This document shows positions 10,884-21,388 of a stretch of 64,000 nucleotides of DNA, piece by piece. The first letter of the stretch is position 1. Each line of letters begins with the position of its first letter. This DNA is from Microvirga lenta. Its GTDB lineage: Bacteria > Pseudomonadota > Alphaproteobacteria > Rhizobiales > Beijerinckiaceae. Under the pieces are notes generated by a model, which saw nothing but the letters and a program-made list of their open reading frames with translations, did not search any database and had not been told where the DNA came from. Location of the stretch: positions 248,001 through 312,000 of the forward strand of contig NZ_JAJBBR010000004.1 in assembly GCF_020532555.1 (NCBI RefSeq), written 5' to 3'. The translations under genes and the position numbers were made by a program.

Positions 10884-11150
10884 TCAGGCGCTCAGCGTCT
10901 TGATGCGGTGGGCCAGACGCGACACCTTCCGCGAGGCGGTGTTGGCGTGCAGGATGCCCTTCTGAGCGGCGCGCATCATCTCGGGCTCGGCGGCGCGCAG
11001 GGCGGCGACGGCCTCGGTCTGGTTGCCGGAGGCGATCGCCTCCTCGACCTTGCGGATGAAGGTCCGCATCCGGCTGCGGCGCGAGCGGTTGATCGCGGTG
11101 CGCTTCGCGATCTTGCGGGTCATCTTCTTGGCCGACACGGTGTTGGCCAT
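10884..11150 (-). CDS. rpsT: 30S ribosomal protein S20
   Basis: 88 residues, basic and helical: [20 protein letters not shown] followed by [16 protein letters not shown] and a C-terminal [14 protein letters not shown]20 binds 16S rRNA early in 30S assembly. It stands alone with its own terminator and lies upstream of dnaA across the putative origin, a neighbourhood conserved in many alphaproteobacteria. Confidence 0.97.
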   Translation of the reverse strand: MANTVSAKKMTRKIAKRTAINRSRRSRMRTFIRKVEEAIASGNQTEAVAALRAAEPEMMRAAQKGILHANTASRKVSRLAHRIKTLSA

Positions 11151-11236
11151 GGCCTAACCTCGTTCTCTGATATCCGATGCGACGAGCCTGGCTTAGAGGA
11201 GCTCCGCGGCGATCGGGTGATTGCATGGAAACCGAA

Positions 11237-11259
11237 GAGCCCGCGGATGGCGCGGGCTC
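11237..11259. terminator. Hairpin downstream of the TSUP permease gene
   Basis: GAGCCCGCG (11237-11245) pairs with CGCGGGCTC (11251-11259) with a 5-base loop. There is only a weak T-rich tail on the minus strand. It lies between the end of the permease gene and rpsT, both on the minus strand. Confidence 0.45.
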
Positions 11260-11319
11260 ATGTGTGGCGGCTTATAGCTGCGCGACGGCTCAACGTCAAC
11301 GCCGGCCGTCATTCACGCG

Positions 11320-12111
11320 TCAAAAAAGCGCTTTCAGGGCCTGGCGCCAGGGATTGGCGGGGTCGAGAAGGAGCCTCAGGGCCATCATTCCGGACACCAC
11401 CACGAGCAGGGGACGGATGATCCGGCTGCCGAGGCGGATCGCCAGCCGCGAGCCGACCTGGGCCCCCAGCAGGGCGGTTCCGGCCATGACAAGGCCGACC
11501 GGCCAGACCACGGCGCCGGTGGCCGCATAGAGAAGGAGGCTGCCCAGATTGCTCGCGAAATTGAGCAGCTTGGTATGGGCGGTCGCCCGCACCACCCCGT
11601 AGCCCAGGAGGGTGACGAAGCCCAGCATGTAGAAGGAGCCGGCCCCGGGGCCGAAGATCCCGTCGTAGAAGCCGACCGCGACCGGAACGGTCAGGCCGAA
11701 GGCGAGGGCGCTCATCCGGGCCTGGGCGTCGGCGTCCTTTATCTTGGGCGACAGGGCGAAATAGAAGGCGATGACGATCAGGAGGGCGGGAATCAGCGCC
11801 TCGAGCACCGGCCTCGGCAGGAACCGGACGCAGAGCGCGCCGGCGACGCCGCTCGCGAACGAGACCAGCGCGAAACGCCAGGCGGAACGCCAATCGATCA
11901 GGCCCTTGCGGCCGAAGGTGTAGGTGGCCGAGGCGGCGCCCACGACCCCCTGCACCTTGTTGGTGGCGATGGCCTGCGCCGGATCGAGACCGGCGAGCAG
12001 CAGGGCCGGCACCGTCAGGAGCCCGCCGCCGCCGGCGATGGCGTCCACGAAGCCGGCGAAGAAAGAGACCGCGGCCAGAACCGCGATCATGTCGAGGCCG
12101 AGTTCGGTCAC
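11320..12111 (-). CDS. TSUP (TauE/SafE) family permease
   Basis: 263 residues, seven to eight hydrophobic helices. The N-terminal repeat carries FFAGFVDAIAGGGGLLTVPALLLAG and the second repeat FYDGIFGPGAGSFYMLGFV, the duplicated glycine-rich signature of the TauE/SafE family, which moves sulfite, sulfoacetate or other small anions. The start is a GTG at 12111, 3 bases after the enoyl-CoA hydratase stop; an ATG at 12090 is the alternative. Substrate unknown. Confidence 0.85.
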   Translation of the reverse strand: MTELGLDMIAVLAAVSFFAGFVDAIAGGGGLLTVPALLLAGLDPAQAIATNKVQGVVGAASATYTFGRKGLIDWRSAWRFALVSFASGVAGALCVRFLPRPVLEALIPALLIVIAFYFALSPKIKDADAQARMSALAFGLTVPVAVGFYDGIFGPGAGSFYMLGFVTLLGYGVVRATAHTKLLNFASNLGSLLLYAATGAVVWPVGLVMAGTALLGAQVGSRLAIRLGSRIIRPLLVVVSGMMALRLLLDPANPWRQALKALF

Positions 12112-12114
12112 GGC

Positions 12115-12888
12115 CTATCGGTCTTTGAACTGGGGCGCGCGCTTCTCGACGAAGGCGGCCATGCCTTCCTTCTGATCGGCGGTGGCGAACATGGCGTGGA
12201 AGACGCGCCGCTCGAAGCGGATGCCCTCGTTGAGGCCCATCTCGTCGGCGCGGTTGATGCTCTCCTTCGTCATCATGGCGATGGGGAGCGACATGGACGC
12301 GATGGTCTCGGCGGTCTTGAAGGCCTCGCTCAGGAGATCGGCCGCAGGCACCACCCGGGCGACGAGGCCGGAGCGTTCGGCCTCCTCGGCGCCCATCATG
12401 CGGCCGGTGAGGCACATCTCCATGGCCTTGGCCCGGCCGATCAGGCGGGTCAGGCGCTGGGTGCCGCCCATGCCGGGCATGACGCCGAGCTTGATCTCCG
12501 GCTGGCCGAACTTCGCGGTGTCGGCCGCGATGATGAAGTCGCACATCATGGCGAATTCGCAGCCGCCGCCGAGCGCGAAGCCCGCCACCGCCGCGATCAT
12601 CGGCTTGCGCCGGTTCGCCACCCGGTCCCAGCCGACGAAGAAGTCGTCCATGTAGGTCCGGGGATAGGAGAGGTCCGACATCTCCTTGATGTCGGCGCCG
12701 GCCGCGAAGGCCTTCTCCGAGCCGGTGATGACGATGCAGCCCACGTTCGGATCCGCCTCGAAGGCGTCGAGCGCCCGGTTCACCTCGCCGAGGAGGGCGG
12801 AGTTGAGGGCGTTCAGGGCCTTGGGCCGGTTGAGGGTGATGAGCCCCACCTTGCCGCGGGTCTCGACGAGAATCGTTTCATAGGCCAT
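12115..12888 (-). CDS. Enoyl-CoA hydratase
   Basis: 257 residues, a crotonase-fold enzyme. [13 protein letters not shown] lies near residue 17, the oxyanion-hole segments are [11 protein letters not shown] and [14 protein letters not shown], and the catalytic glutamate region is [16 protein letters not shown]. This set fits short-chain enoyl-CoA hydratases (beta-oxidation, crotonyl-CoA range). The ATG at 12888 follows GGAGGAGAC and removes 18 poorly conserved residues of the longer frame. It is probably co-transcribed with the TSUP permease. Confidence 0.92.
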   Translation of the reverse strand: MAYETILVETRGKVGLITLNRPKALNALNSALLGEVNRALDAFEADPNVGCIVITGSEKAFAAGADIKEMSDLSYPRTYMDDFFVGWDRVANRRKPMIAAVAGFALGGGCEFAMMCDFIIAADTAKFGQPEIKLGVMPGMGGTQRLTRLIGRAKAMEMCLTGRMMGAEEAERSGLVARVVPAADLLSEAFKTAETIASMSLPIAMMTKESINRADEMGLNEGIRFERRVFHAMFATADQKEGMAAFVEKRAPQFKDR

Positions 12889-12973
12889 GCGCCGTCTCCT
12901 CCAGGGTGGCCCACCGGTAGGCGAGGCGATGAGGCTCGGCAAGAGGGAATTGCAGGTTTCCGGGCGACGGTCC

Positions 12974-13768
12974 TCAGGAGGCCACGACCCGGCGGTAGAG
13001 GTGCCAGGTGGCGTGGCCCAGGACCGGGAGCACCACGGCGAGGCCGAGGAAGAGCGTCAGGAAACCGAGGGCGAGGGCGCCCGCCACCGTCAGGCCCCAA
13101 AGCGCCATGGTCGCCGGATTGGCCGCCACGGCCCGGATCGAGGTCCGCACGGCCGTGGCGGCGCTCACGTCCCGGTCGATGAGCATGGGGAACGACACCA
13201 CGCTGAGGCTCAGGGCCACGGCGCTGAAGACGAGGCCCAGCAGGTTCCCGGCGAGAATCAGCGCCCAGCCCCGGCCCGTGGCGAAGACCTCCTGCAGGAA
13301 GCCGCCCACGGTGGCCGGCACATGGCTGCCGAAGGTCGCCTGGTAGAGGAGCTGGGCCGTGGTGATCCAAACCACGAAGACCGCGAGCATCAGGGCGCCG
13401 AGCGCCGCGATGGAGCCGATGGCGGGCGAACGCAGCATCCGCAGGGCATGGGCCAGGGAGAATGCCTGCCCCCGCTCGCGGCGGCGGCTGAGCTCGTAGA
13501 GGCCGATGGCCGCGAAGGGGCCCACCAGGGCGAAGCCCGACATGAGGGGAAAGAGGAGCGGCAGCACGTCGGAGCCGAGGATGATCCGGGCCAGGACGAG
13601 GCCCAGGACGGGATAGATCAGGACGATGAAGAAGGCGTGGGTCGGCATCGCCTTGAAATCGTCGATCCCCGCCGCCAGGGCCTGCCGGAGATCGGCCGGT
13701 CCGATCCGGCGCACGAGGGGTTCGTCCAGCACCGTGCCGGCGTCGTGAAGGGCGTGGAGCTTCGCCAT
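12974..13768 (-). CDS. DUF2189-type multi-pass membrane protein
   Basis: 264 residues with about six predicted transmembrane helices. The pattern of an N-terminal soluble stretch ending [20 protein letters not shown], then paired helices with [25 protein letters not shown], matches the DUF2189 family of inner-membrane proteins of unknown function. The ATG at 13768 is chosen for its GGGAGGAA site; the frame is open to 13807. It lies 85 bp upstream of the enoyl-CoA hydratase on the same strand. Confidence 0.8.
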   Translation of the reverse strand: MAKLHALHDAGTVLDEPLVRRIGPADLRQALAAGIDDFKAMPTHAFFIVLIYPVLGLVLARIILGSDVLPLLFPLMSGFALVGPFAAIGLYELSRRRERGQAFSLAHALRMLRSPAIGSIAALGALMLAVFVVWITTAQLLYQATFGSHVPATVGGFLQEVFATGRGWALILAGNLLGLVFSAVALSLSVVSFPMLIDRDVSAATAVRTSIRAVAANPATMALWGLTVAGALALGFLTLFLGLAVVLPVLGHATWHLYRRVVAS

Positions 13769-13909
13769 GGCCGTTCCTCCCGAACAGCGTTCAGGCGATT
13801 CCGGCACCCGGTGTCGTGCAGTGCGCCCGCGCCCCCCTTGCGGCGCCGATCGTGTGGGGCCGCAACCTGCCGTCGACGGGAGGGAGTGTACGCCTTTAAG
13901 CGATGCCTG

Positions 13910-14791
13910 TCATTTCTGGCATTCGGGGCAGTAGAAGGTGGAGCGTCCCGATTGGACGAGGCGGCCCACCGTGCCGGTGCAGCCGGGCGTCACGCAGGGC
14001 TCGCCCTCCCGGTCGTAGACCCGGAAGGAATGCTGGAAATAGCCGAGGGACCCGTCCACCTGCGCATGGTCGCGCAGGGTCGAGCCGCCCGCCTCCACCG
14101 CCTCGGCGAGCACGTCGCGGATGATGCCGGCCAGGCGGTGCGCCTTCTCGGTGGGCTCGCCCGCCGCGGTCGCCAGGGAGCCGGCGGGCGCCTCCGGATG
14201 CAGGCCGGTGCGGAACAGGGCCTCGCACACATAGATGTTGCCGAGGCCCGCGATCAGGCGCTGGTCGAGCAGGGCGGCCTTCAGGGGCGTGCGCTTGCCC
14301 TTGAAGAGCCGCGCGATGGCCTCGCCCGAGAGTTCGTTCCCGAGGGGCTCGATCCCCATATCCTTGAAATGCCTGCTGGTCTCGATCCCCGACCGGGGCA
14401 CCAGATCCATGAAGCCGAAGCGGCGGGCGTCGTTGTAGGTCACCGTCGCGCCGTTGGTGAAGCCGAAGACCACGTGGTCGTGGGCGCCCAGGGACCCGTG
14501 CTCGTGGTGGAACTCCCCCGGCATCGCGGTCTCGCCGCCTTTCGTGACGAGGAACCGGCCCGACATGCCCAGATGCATCACGAGCACCTCGCCGGAGGAC
14601 AGGTCCGCGAGCAGGTACTTCGCCCGACGCCCGAGCGCGGTCACCTCCTGCCCTTCGAGGCGCTCGGCGAAGCGTTCGGGGAAGGGAAAGCGCAGGTCCG
14701 GCCGGCGCTGCGCCACCTTGGTGAAGCGGGCCCCCACCATGGCGGGCTCCAGGCCGCGGCGAACGGTTTCGACTTCGGGCAGTTCAGGCAT
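13910..14791 (-). CDS. mutM: Formamidopyrimidine-DNA glycosylase
   Basis: 293 residues. MutM removes 8-oxoguanine and formamidopyrimidines and nicks the abasic site. The start is ATG at 14791, so the mature protein begins with the catalytic Pro2 and Glu3 of [14 protein letters not shown]. Other marks are the helix-two-turn-helix region [13 protein letters not shown] and the C-terminal zinc finger with CVTPGC and CPEC. A TTG one codon upstream would displace the catalytic proline and is rejected. It is divergent from ubiE across 97 bp. Confidence 0.97.
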   Translation of the reverse strand: MPELPEVETVRRGLEPAMVGARFTKVAQRRPDLRFPFPERFAERLEGQEVTALGRRAKYLLADLSSGEVLVMHLGMSGRFLVTKGGETAMPGEFHHEHGSLGAHDHVVFGFTNGATVTYNDARRFGFMDLVPRSGIETSRHFKDMGIEPLGNELSGEAIARLFKGKRTPLKAALLDQRLIAGLGNIYVCEALFRTGLHPEAPAGSLATAAGEPTEKAHRLAGIIRDVLAEAVEAGGSTLRDHAQVDGSLGYFQHSFRVYDREGEPCVTPGCTGTVGRLVQSGRSTFYCPECQK

Positions 14792-14888
14792 CAACCATCT
14801 CTTCGGTTCCGACGACCCCTTACATAGCCTTCCGGGCCTTCATCCGCTATGGATCGCGACAACACGCACGCGGGAGGCCTGTGAGACC

Positions 14889-15638
14889 ATGACCGACGAG
14901 AAGACCCATTTCGGGTTCCAATCCGTGCCGCTCACCGAGAAACAGGGGCGGGTCAACGAGGTCTTCCACTCGGTCGCCGGCCGCTACGACCTCATGAACG
15001 ACCTCATGTCGGCCGGTCTCCACCGCCTGTGGAAGAACACCCTCGTGACCACCCTGCGCCCGCCGAAGGACCGGCCCTTCCGTCACCTCGACGTGGCCGG
15101 CGGCACGGGCGACGTGGCCTTCCGCATCCTCGATGCGGGCGGGCCCCAGACCCATGTGACGGTGCTCGACATCAACGGCGAGATGCTGAAGGTGGGCCGC
15201 GAGCGGGCGGGCCACCGCTACGAGGGCCGCATCGACTTCGTCGAGGCCAATGCGGAGGAGCTGCCGCTCGAATCGAAAGCCTACGACGCCTACACCATCG
15301 CGTTCGGCATCCGGAACGTGCCGCGCATCGATGCGGCGCTTCGCGAGGCGCACCGGGCGCTGAAGCCCGGCGGACGCTTCCTGTGCCTGGAATTCTCCAA
15401 GGTCGACGTGCCGGGGCTGGACCGGATCTACGACGCCTATTCCTTCAACGTGATCCCGCGGCTCGGGCAGGCGGTGACGGGGGATGCGGAATCCTACCAG
15501 TATCTCGTCGAGTCGATCCGGCGCTTTCCGGCCCCCGGGGCCTTCGCGCGCATGATCGAGGAGGCCGGGTTCAAGCGCGTCACCCACCGCCCCCTCACGG
15601 CGGGTGTCGTCGCCATCCATTCCGGCTGGAAGATCTGA
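14889..15638 (+). CDS. ubiE: Ubiquinone/menaquinone biosynthesis C-methyltransferase UbiE
   Basis: 249 residues, an S-adenosylmethionine-dependent methyltransferase acting on the quinone ring. Visible: [20 protein letters not shown], the SAM-binding [16 protein letters not shown], and the family signature [20 protein letters not shown] followed by [13 protein letters not shown]. The ATG at 14889 begins [10 protein letters not shown]. It starts the ubiE-ubiB-coaBC-dut-rrf2 operon; the stop is separated from the ubiB GTG by one base. Confidence 0.97.
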   Translation: MTDEKTHFGFQSVPLTEKQGRVNEVFHSVAGRYDLMNDLMSAGLHRLWKNTLVTTLRPPKDRPFRHLDVAGGTGDVAFRILDAGGPQTHVTVLDINGEMLKVGRERAGHRYEGRIDFVEANAEELPLESKAYDAYTIAFGIRNVPRIDAALREAHRALKPGGRFLCLEFSKVDVPGLDRIYDAYSFNVIPRLGQAVTGDAESYQYLVESIRRFPAPGAFARMIEEAGFKRVTHRPLTAGVVAIHSGWKI

Positions 15639-15639
15639 C

Positions 15640-17211
15640 GTGATCGGCAGCCTCGTCCACCTCGCCCGCAACGCCCGCGCCGGCTTCATCCTGGCCCGCG
15701 AGGGCGCGCTGGCGCTCATCGACCCCAGCGTGCTCCCGCCGGCCGGACGCGCGGTCCTGCGTCTCGCCCGCCTCGTCGAGCGCAAGGGCGCCGGGGACGG
15801 CGCGGCGCGGCTCTCCGCGGCCCTGACCCGGCTCGGGCCTTCCTATGTGAAATTCGGCCAGTTCCTGGCGACGCGCCCCGACATCGTCGGCGTGGCCGCC
15901 GCCCACGACCTGGAGCGCCTGCAGGACCGGATGCCGCCCTTTCCCCGGGCCGAGGCCGTCCGCATGGTCGAGCTCGCCCTGGGGCGGCCCATCGACGAAC
16001 TCTTCCTGGAATTCAGCGACCCGATCGCCGCCGCCTCCATCGCGCAGGTCCACAAGGCCCGCATCCGCACGCCGGAGGGCGAGGAGACCGTCGCCGTGAA
16101 GGTGGTGCGGCCGGGGGTGCGCGAGGGCTTCGCCCGCGACCTGCAGGCCATGCGGGCCGCCGCCAAGCTCTTCGCGCGCCTGGTGCCGGACGCGCGCCGC
16201 CTGAAGCCGATGGAGATCGTCGAGACCCTGGCCCGCTCGGTCGCGGTCGAGATGGACCTGCGCCTCGAGGCGGCGGCCGTCTCCGAACTGGCCGAGAACA
16301 CCAAGGACGATCCGGATTTCCGGGTGCCCAAGCCGGAATGGGACCTCACCGCCCGGGACGTGCTGACCACCACCTGGATCGAGGGCATCCGCCTCAACGA
16401 CCTGGCCGCCATCGATGCGGCCGGGTTCGACCGGGTGGCGCTGGCCCGCGCGGTGATCCAGTCCTTCCTGCGCCATGCGATCCGCGACGGCTTCTTCCAT
16501 GCGGACATGCATCCGGGTAACCTGTTCGTGGACCGGGCGGGCCGCCTCGTCGCGGTCGATTTCGGCATCATGGGCCGGCTCGGCATGAAGGAGCGCCGCT
16601 TCCTGGCGGAAATCCTGCTCGGCTTCATCCGCCGGGACTACTTGCGCGTGGCCCGGGTGCATTTCGAGGCCGGCTACGTGCCGCCGCACCATTCGGTGGA
16701 GGATTTCGCGCAGGCGATCCGGGCCATCGGCGAGCCGATCCACGACCGGCGCGCCGACGAGATCTCCATGGCGAAGCTGCTCACGCTGCTGTTCGAGATC
16801 ACCTACCTGTTCGACATGGCGACGCGCATCGAGCTCGTCATGCTGCAGAAGACCATGGTGGTGGTGGAGGGCGTGGCCCGCAATCTCGACCCGCGGCTCG
16901 ACATGTGGACCACCTCCGAACCGGTGGTGCGCGAGTGGATCGAGCGCAATCTCGGCCCCATCGGCCGCATGGAGCAGGCGGGCAGCGGCCTGCTGACGCT
17001 CGCGGGCGTCATCGGCGACCTGCCGGACCTCGCCCTGCGCGCCGAGCGCGTCCTCAACCAGCTCGAGGACGTGACCGCCAAGGGCGTCTCCCTCGAACGC
17101 GAGAGCATCGCCGCCATCGGGCGGGCGGAGGCACGGGGCGCCCGCTGGGGGACGGCGGCCTTGTGGATCATCGCCGTGTCGCTGATGATCATGCTGTTCG
17201 AAAGGTTGTGA
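15640..17211 (+). CDS. ubiB: Ubiquinone biosynthesis accessory kinase-like ATPase UbiB
   Basis: 523 residues of the ABC1/ADCK/UbiB family. The hallmark [11 protein letters not shown] (KxGQ motif) lies near residue 70, [11 protein letters not shown] replaces the usual glycine-rich loop, [11 protein letters not shown] and [10 protein letters not shown] give the catalytic and metal-binding positions, and two C-terminal transmembrane helices end at [13 protein letters not shown]. It supports coenzyme Q synthesis at the membrane. The start is taken as GTG at 15640, one base after the ubiE stop, with GGAAG upstream; the longer frame overlaps ubiE. Confidence 0.94.
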   Translation: MIGSLVHLARNARAGFILAREGALALIDPSVLPPAGRAVLRLARLVERKGAGDGAARLSAALTRLGPSYVKFGQFLATRPDIVGVAAAHDLERLQDRMPPFPRAEAVRMVELALGRPIDELFLEFSDPIAAASIAQVHKARIRTPEGEETVAVKVVRPGVREGFARDLQAMRAAAKLFARLVPDARRLKPMEIVETLARSVAVEMDLRLEAAAVSELAENTKDDPDFRVPKPEWDLTARDVLTTTWIEGIRLNDLAAIDAAGFDRVALARAVIQSFLRHAIRDGFFHADMHPGNLFVDRAGRLVAVDFGIMGRLGMKERRFLAEILLGFIRRDYLRVARVHFEAGYVPPHHSVEDFAQAIRAIGEPIHDRRADEISMAKLLTLLFEITYLFDMATRIELVMLQKTMVVVEGVARNLDPRLDMWTTSEPVVREWIERNLGPIGRMEQAGSGLLTLAGVIGDLPDLALRAERVLNQLEDVTAKGVSLERESIAAIGRAEARGARWGTAALWIIAVSLMIMLFERL

Positions 17212-17213
17212 CG

Positions 17214-18422
17214 ATGGCGCTCTCGGGCAAACGCATCCTCCTCGTCATCGGCGGCGGGATCGCGGCCTACAAATCCCTCGACCTGATCCGCCGCCTGCGC
17301 GAGCGCGGCGCCTCCGTGCGCTGCATCATGACGGCGGGCGCTCAGGAATTCGTCACGCCGCTCGCGGCCTCGGCCATCTCGGGGCAGCGCACCCACACGG
17401 ACCTGTTCGACCGCGAGGACGAGGCCGATATCGGCCATATCCGCCTGGCCCGCGATGCGGATGCCGTCATCGTTGCTCCCGCCACCGCCAACCTGATGGC
17501 CAAGATGGCGGGCGGCCATGCGGACGACCTCGCCTCGACGGTGCTGCTCGCCACGACGCTCCCGATCCTGATCGCGCCCGCCATGAACGTGCGCATGTGG
17601 CTGCATCCGGCGACCCAGCGCAATCTCGCGACGCTCCGGGCGGACGGCGTTCACGTGACCGGTCCGAACGAGGGCGCCATGGCGGAGGCCGAGTTCGGCC
17701 CCGGCCGCATGTCCGAGCCCCTGGAGATCGTGGCGGCCGTGGAACGGCTGCTTGCCCCCTCGGGGCCTCTCGCCGGCAAGCACGTGCTCGTGACCTCGGG
17801 CCCCACGCACGAGCCCATCGATCCCGTGCGCTACATCGCCAACCGCTCCTCGGGCAAGCAGGGCCACGCCATCGCCAGGGCGGCCGCCGAGGCGGGCGCC
17901 CGGGTGACGCTCGTGTCGGGACCCGTCGACCTGCCCGATCCCGCAGGCGTCACCACGCTGCACGTGGAGAGCGCGCGGGAGATGCTCGCCGCCGTGGAGC
18001 AGGCGCTGCCCGCCGATATCGGCATCTTCGCCGCGGCGGTCGCCGATTGGCGGGTCGCCAATGCGGGCGAGCAGAAGATCAAGAAGAACGGCGGCGCCCT
18101 GCCGGAGCTCTCGCTTACGGAAAACCCCGACATTCTCGCCACCATCTCCCGCCGCAACGAGGGCCGCCCGCCCCTGATGGTCGGCTTCGCGGCCGAGACG
18201 GAGCACGTGATCGAGCACGCCAAGCAGAAACTGGCGAAGAAGGGCTGCGATCTCATCGTCGCCAACGACGTCTCGGCGGCCACGGGCGTGATGGGCGGCG
18301 ACCGGAACACGGTCCATCTCGTCACCGCGTCGGATGTCGAAACCTGGCCGACCCTGTCGAAGGCGGATGTCGCCCGCAGGCTCGTGGAGCGGCTCGGGGC
18401 CTGGGGAGGCGGCAAGGCATGA
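17214..18422 (+). CDS. coaBC: Bifunctional phosphopantothenoylcysteine decarboxylase/phosphopantothenate-cysteine ligase
   Basis: 402 residues with two domains. The N-terminal CoaC flavoprotein half has [33 protein letters not shown] and PAMNVRMW. The CoaB half, from about residue 185, has [20 protein letters not shown] and KKNGG. It makes 4'-phosphopantetheine for coenzyme A. It starts 2 bases after ubiB, and its stop overlaps the dut ATG (ATGA), so expression is coupled. Confidence 0.97.
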   Translation: MALSGKRILLVIGGGIAAYKSLDLIRRLRERGASVRCIMTAGAQEFVTPLAASAISGQRTHTDLFDREDEADIGHIRLARDADAVIVAPATANLMAKMAGGHADDLASTVLLATTLPILIAPAMNVRMWLHPATQRNLATLRADGVHVTGPNEGAMAEAEFGPGRMSEPLEIVAAVERLLAPSGPLAGKHVLVTSGPTHEPIDPVRYIANRSSGKQGHAIARAAAEAGARVTLVSGPVDLPDPAGVTTLHVESAREMLAAVEQALPADIGIFAAAVADWRVANAGEQKIKKNGGALPELSLTENPDILATISRRNEGRPPLMVGFAAETEHVIEHAKQKLAKKGCDLIVANDVSAATGVMGGDRNTVHLVTASDVETWPTLSKADVARRLVERLGAWGGGKA

Positions 18423-18886
18423 GCCGCGTCCTTCGCCTCCGGCGCCTCGACCACGCCCGGGATCTGCCGCTGCCCCGCTACGAGACGGCCGGCGCGGCGG
18501 GCATGGACCTTGTCGCCGCCAACCCCGCCGATGCGCCCGTGGTTCTGGAGCCCCTGCGGCGGGCGCTCGTTCCCACCGGCCTCGTGCTGCAGCTCGAGCC
18601 CGGCTACGAGGCGCAGGTGCGTCCCCGCTCCGGCCTCGCCCTCAAGCACGGCGTCACCGTTCTCAATGCGCCGGGCACGATCGATGCGGATTATCGCGGC
18701 GAGGTGCAGGTGCTCCTGGTCAATCTCGGGCAGGAGCCCTTCGCCGTGACCCGCGGCATGCGCATCGCCCAGATGGTGGTGGCGCCGGTGACGACGGTGG
18801 TCCCGGTGGAGGTGGAGAACGTGGACGAGACCGAGCGCGCCGGGGCCGGCTTCGGGTCGACCGGGCTTGCGAGGACGGGACCATGA
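18419..18886 (+). CDS. dut: dUTP diphosphatase
   Basis: 155 residues, a trimeric dUTPase that keeps uracil out of DNA and supplies dUMP. The five family motifs are seen in order: [41 protein letters not shown] and the C-terminal AGAGFGSTG. It overlaps coaBC at its start and the Rrf2-type gene at its end by ATGA junctions. The coaBC-dut pairing is widely conserved in bacteria. Confidence 0.97.
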   Translation: MSRVLRLRRLDHARDLPLPRYETAGAAGMDLVAANPADAPVVLEPLRRALVPTGLVLQLEPGYEAQVRPRSGLALKHGVTVLNAPGTIDADYRGEVQVLLVNLGQEPFAVTRGMRIAQMVVAPVTTVVPVEVENVDETERAGAGFGSTGLARTGP

Positions 18887-19332
18887 ACTTTCTTTCCCGC
18901 CGCTCCCTGCTCGCCATCGCAGCGGTGACGGACATCGCCCTCCATGCGCGCCCCATGCCGGTTTCCGCCAAGGCCCTCGCGGCGCGGCACAACCTGCCGC
19001 CGCGCCATCTGGAGCCGATCCTCCAGGCGCTGGTCCGCCAGGGCATCCTCAAGGGCGTGCGCGGCCCTCGCGGCGGCTACGAACTCGCCCGGGAACGGCG
19101 GCGGATCACGGCGGGCGACATCGTCCGCGTCGCCATTACGGCCCAGGAGGAGGACGCCAGTTCGCCCCGGCCGGAATCCCGCCTCGCCGAGGTCGTGGTC
19201 GAGCCGGTCGTCAGGCGCGGAACCGAAGCCTTCCTGGCGGAATTGGATCAGGTAACGGTCGAGGATCTTTGCAACCGGGCGCAGGCGGAAGCTGCGGTCG
19301 ACCAGACCGGTCATGTGGATTTCACGATTTAG
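18883..19332 (+). CDS. Rrf2-family transcriptional regulator
   Basis: 149 residues. The winged-helix part [27 protein letters not shown] then [24 protein letters not shown] is the Rrf2 signature. Only one cysteine is visible (DLCNRA), so there is no three-cysteine iron-sulfur set like that of IscR. Its ATG overlaps the dut stop, and it lies 75 bp upstream of cysK. Rrf2 proteins of the CymR type control cysteine synthesis in some bacteria, so autoregulation plus cysK control is a reasonable but unproven idea. Confidence 0.88.
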   Translation: MNFLSRRSLLAIAAVTDIALHARPMPVSAKALAARHNLPPRHLEPILQALVRQGILKGVRGPRGGYELARERRRITAGDIVRVAITAQEEDASSPRPESRLAEVVVEPVVRRGTEAFLAELDQVTVEDLCNRAQAEAAVDQTGHVDFTI

Positions 19333-19340
19333 CTTGTGAA

Positions 19341-19353
19341 ATAATCTAATTAT
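19341..19353. promoter_or_regulatory. A/T-rich palindrome upstream of cysK
   Basis: ATAAT-CTA-ATTAT is a perfect 5-bp inverted repeat in an unusually A/T-rich 30-bp stretch between the Rrf2-type gene and cysK. It lies about 55 bp before the cysK ATG, where an operator or promoter element is expected. Assignment to the Rrf2 protein is inference. Confidence 0.4.
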
Positions 19354-19407
19354 CGACATTTCGCGCAAATAGGCATAAAGAACTCCTGCATTCCCGAGGA
19401 GGATCTC

Positions 19408-20391
<984 letters not shown>

Positions 20392-20412
20392 GCTTTCTCC
20401 GATTTTCCGATC

Positions 20413-20435
20413 AAGGCGGCTTCGGCCGCCTTTTT
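20413..20435 (+). terminator. Intrinsic terminator of cysK
   Basis: GGCGGC (20415-20420), TTCG loop, GCCGCC (20425-20430), then TTTTT. It lies about 25 bp after the cysK stop. Confidence 0.9.
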
Positions 20436-20468
20436 CTTGTCTGGCCTACGGTTTCGCCAAGCGTGACC

Positions 20469-20493
20469 AGAACCTCTCCGACGCGGCCGGGTT
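20469..20493 (+). promoter_or_regulatory. Possible EcfG-type (general stress) promoter
   Basis: AGAAC at 20469-20473, 16 bases, then GGTT at 20490-20493. The alphaproteobacterial general-stress sigma factor EcfG recognises GGAAC-N16/17-CGTT, so each half has one mismatch. It is placed correctly to transcribe the hydrophilic-protein cluster. Confidence 0.3.
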
Positions 20494-20519
20494 CTCCTTG
20501 AAACATCGGGTTCAAGGAG
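20494..20519 (+). promoter_or_regulatory. Hairpin enclosing the ribosome binding site of the first small gene
   Basis: CTCCTTGAA (20494-20502) is the exact complement of TTCAAGGAG (20511-20519), with an 8-base loop ACATCGGG. The right arm contains the AAGGAG Shine-Dalgarno of the gene starting at 20526, so the folded mRNA would hide it. This is the layout of a simple translational switch such as an RNA thermometer. A DNA-binding site is the alternative. Confidence 0.55.
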
Positions 20520-20525
20520 TTCATC

Positions 20526-20888
20526 ATGGCGGACCGGAAGGCACCCCATTCCCTGAAAGATCAGACCGCGGACCAGATCCGCAACGAGCAGCGCGGCGGC
20601 ATCGACAGCCCCATCGATCCCAACCGGGACGGCGGTCCGGAGGGCAACGCGACCCTGCGCCGGGTCTGGAGCCAGCCGGGCGGCGAGGCCTACAATTACC
20701 GCCAGGGCCAGACGGGCCAGACCAGCAATGCCGGGTTCGACGGTCATGACGAACTCACCGCCGCCGAGACGCCCGAGACCACCAAGCACTTGAGCGACGC
20801 CAGCCTCTCGCCGGACGACAAGGATGCGACGGCCGAAGCCATCGCGCGCGCCACGGCCGTCAACGGCGACGACAAGGGCAAGGGCTGA
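20526..20888 (+). CDS. Small hydrophilic, probably disordered protein (1 of 5)
   Basis: 120 residues, MADRKAPHSLKDQTADQIRN to NGDDKGKG. It lacks cysteine, has one Trp and no long hydrophobic segment, and is rich in Asp, Glu, Gly, Ala, Asn, Gln and Thr. No known domain is recognised; the composition fits hydrophilins, which protect macromolecules during desiccation or osmotic stress. AAGGAG lies 6 bases before the ATG, inside a hairpin. It is the first of five tandem genes; the next starts 5 bases after its stop. Confidence 0.75.
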   Translation: MADRKAPHSLKDQTADQIRNEQRGGIDSPIDPNRDGGPEGNATLRRVWSQPGGEAYNYRQGQTGQTSNAGFDGHDELTAAETPETTKHLSDASLSPDDKDATAEAIARATAVNGDDKGKG

Positions 20889-20893
20889 GATCC

Positions 20894-21118
20894 ATGTCCC
20901 GAAAGAATGACGACCCGATGAATCGGGAAGGCGGCGCAAGGGTGGATGCCCAGCCCGACGCCGAGGCGAAGATCCGGTCCCAGCTTCCGGGCAATCCCGC
21001 CGTCGACGGCTCGTCGGGCGCGCATTCCGACCGGATCGGCTCCCGGGGTGCGGAAGACGACCGCAAGGCCGCCGAGGGAAGCGGCGATACCGAACAGAGC
21101 CACCGCGAACGTTCATGA
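20894..21118 (+). CDS. Small hydrophilic, probably disordered protein (2 of 5)
   Basis: 74 residues, MSRKNDDPMNREGGARVDAQ to TEQSHRERS. It has no Cys, Trp, Phe or Tyr; charged and small residues dominate. It begins 5 bases after the first gene and lacks a strong ribosome site of its own (GGGCTGAGA), which suggests translational coupling. No domain recognised; a hydrophilin-like role is inference. Confidence 0.65.
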   Translation: MSRKNDDPMNREGGARVDAQPDAEAKIRSQLPGNPAVDGSSGAHSDRIGSRGAEDDRKAAEGSGDTEQSHRERS

Positions 21119-21133
21119 CGTAAGGAGAGCCCT

Positions 21134-21370
21134 ATGGGCAATGCAGGTTACGGCAACCACACCGAAGATCACGTCGATCCCGAGGCCGGTCGCACGTCCT
21201 CGCCGGAGAAGAATTCCGGCAGCCAGAGCGGACAAGGCAAGCAGGGCGATGCTCCGCCCGCGGCCGGGCCGCACAGCCAGCCGTCCCTCACGAACCCGGA
21301 CGCGACCCCGGGCACCGGAGCCCTGACGCCTCCGGGCGCGGACGAGGGCACGGATTCCGTGACCGGATGA
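21134..21370 (+). CDS. Small hydrophilic, probably disordered protein (3 of 5)
   Basis: 78 residues, MGNAGYGNHTEDHVDPEAGR to GADEGTDSVTG. It is rich in Gly, Pro, Ser, Thr, Asp and Gln, with one Tyr and no Cys or Trp. A clear TAAGGAGAG ribosome site lies 7 bases before the ATG, 15 bases after the previous stop. No domain recognised. Confidence 0.65.
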   Translation: MGNAGYGNHTEDHVDPEAGRTSSPEKNSGSQSGQGKQGDAPPAAGPHSQPSLTNPDATPGTGALTPPGADEGTDSVTG

Positions 21371-21388
21371 CGGACAAAGGAGAAGGTA

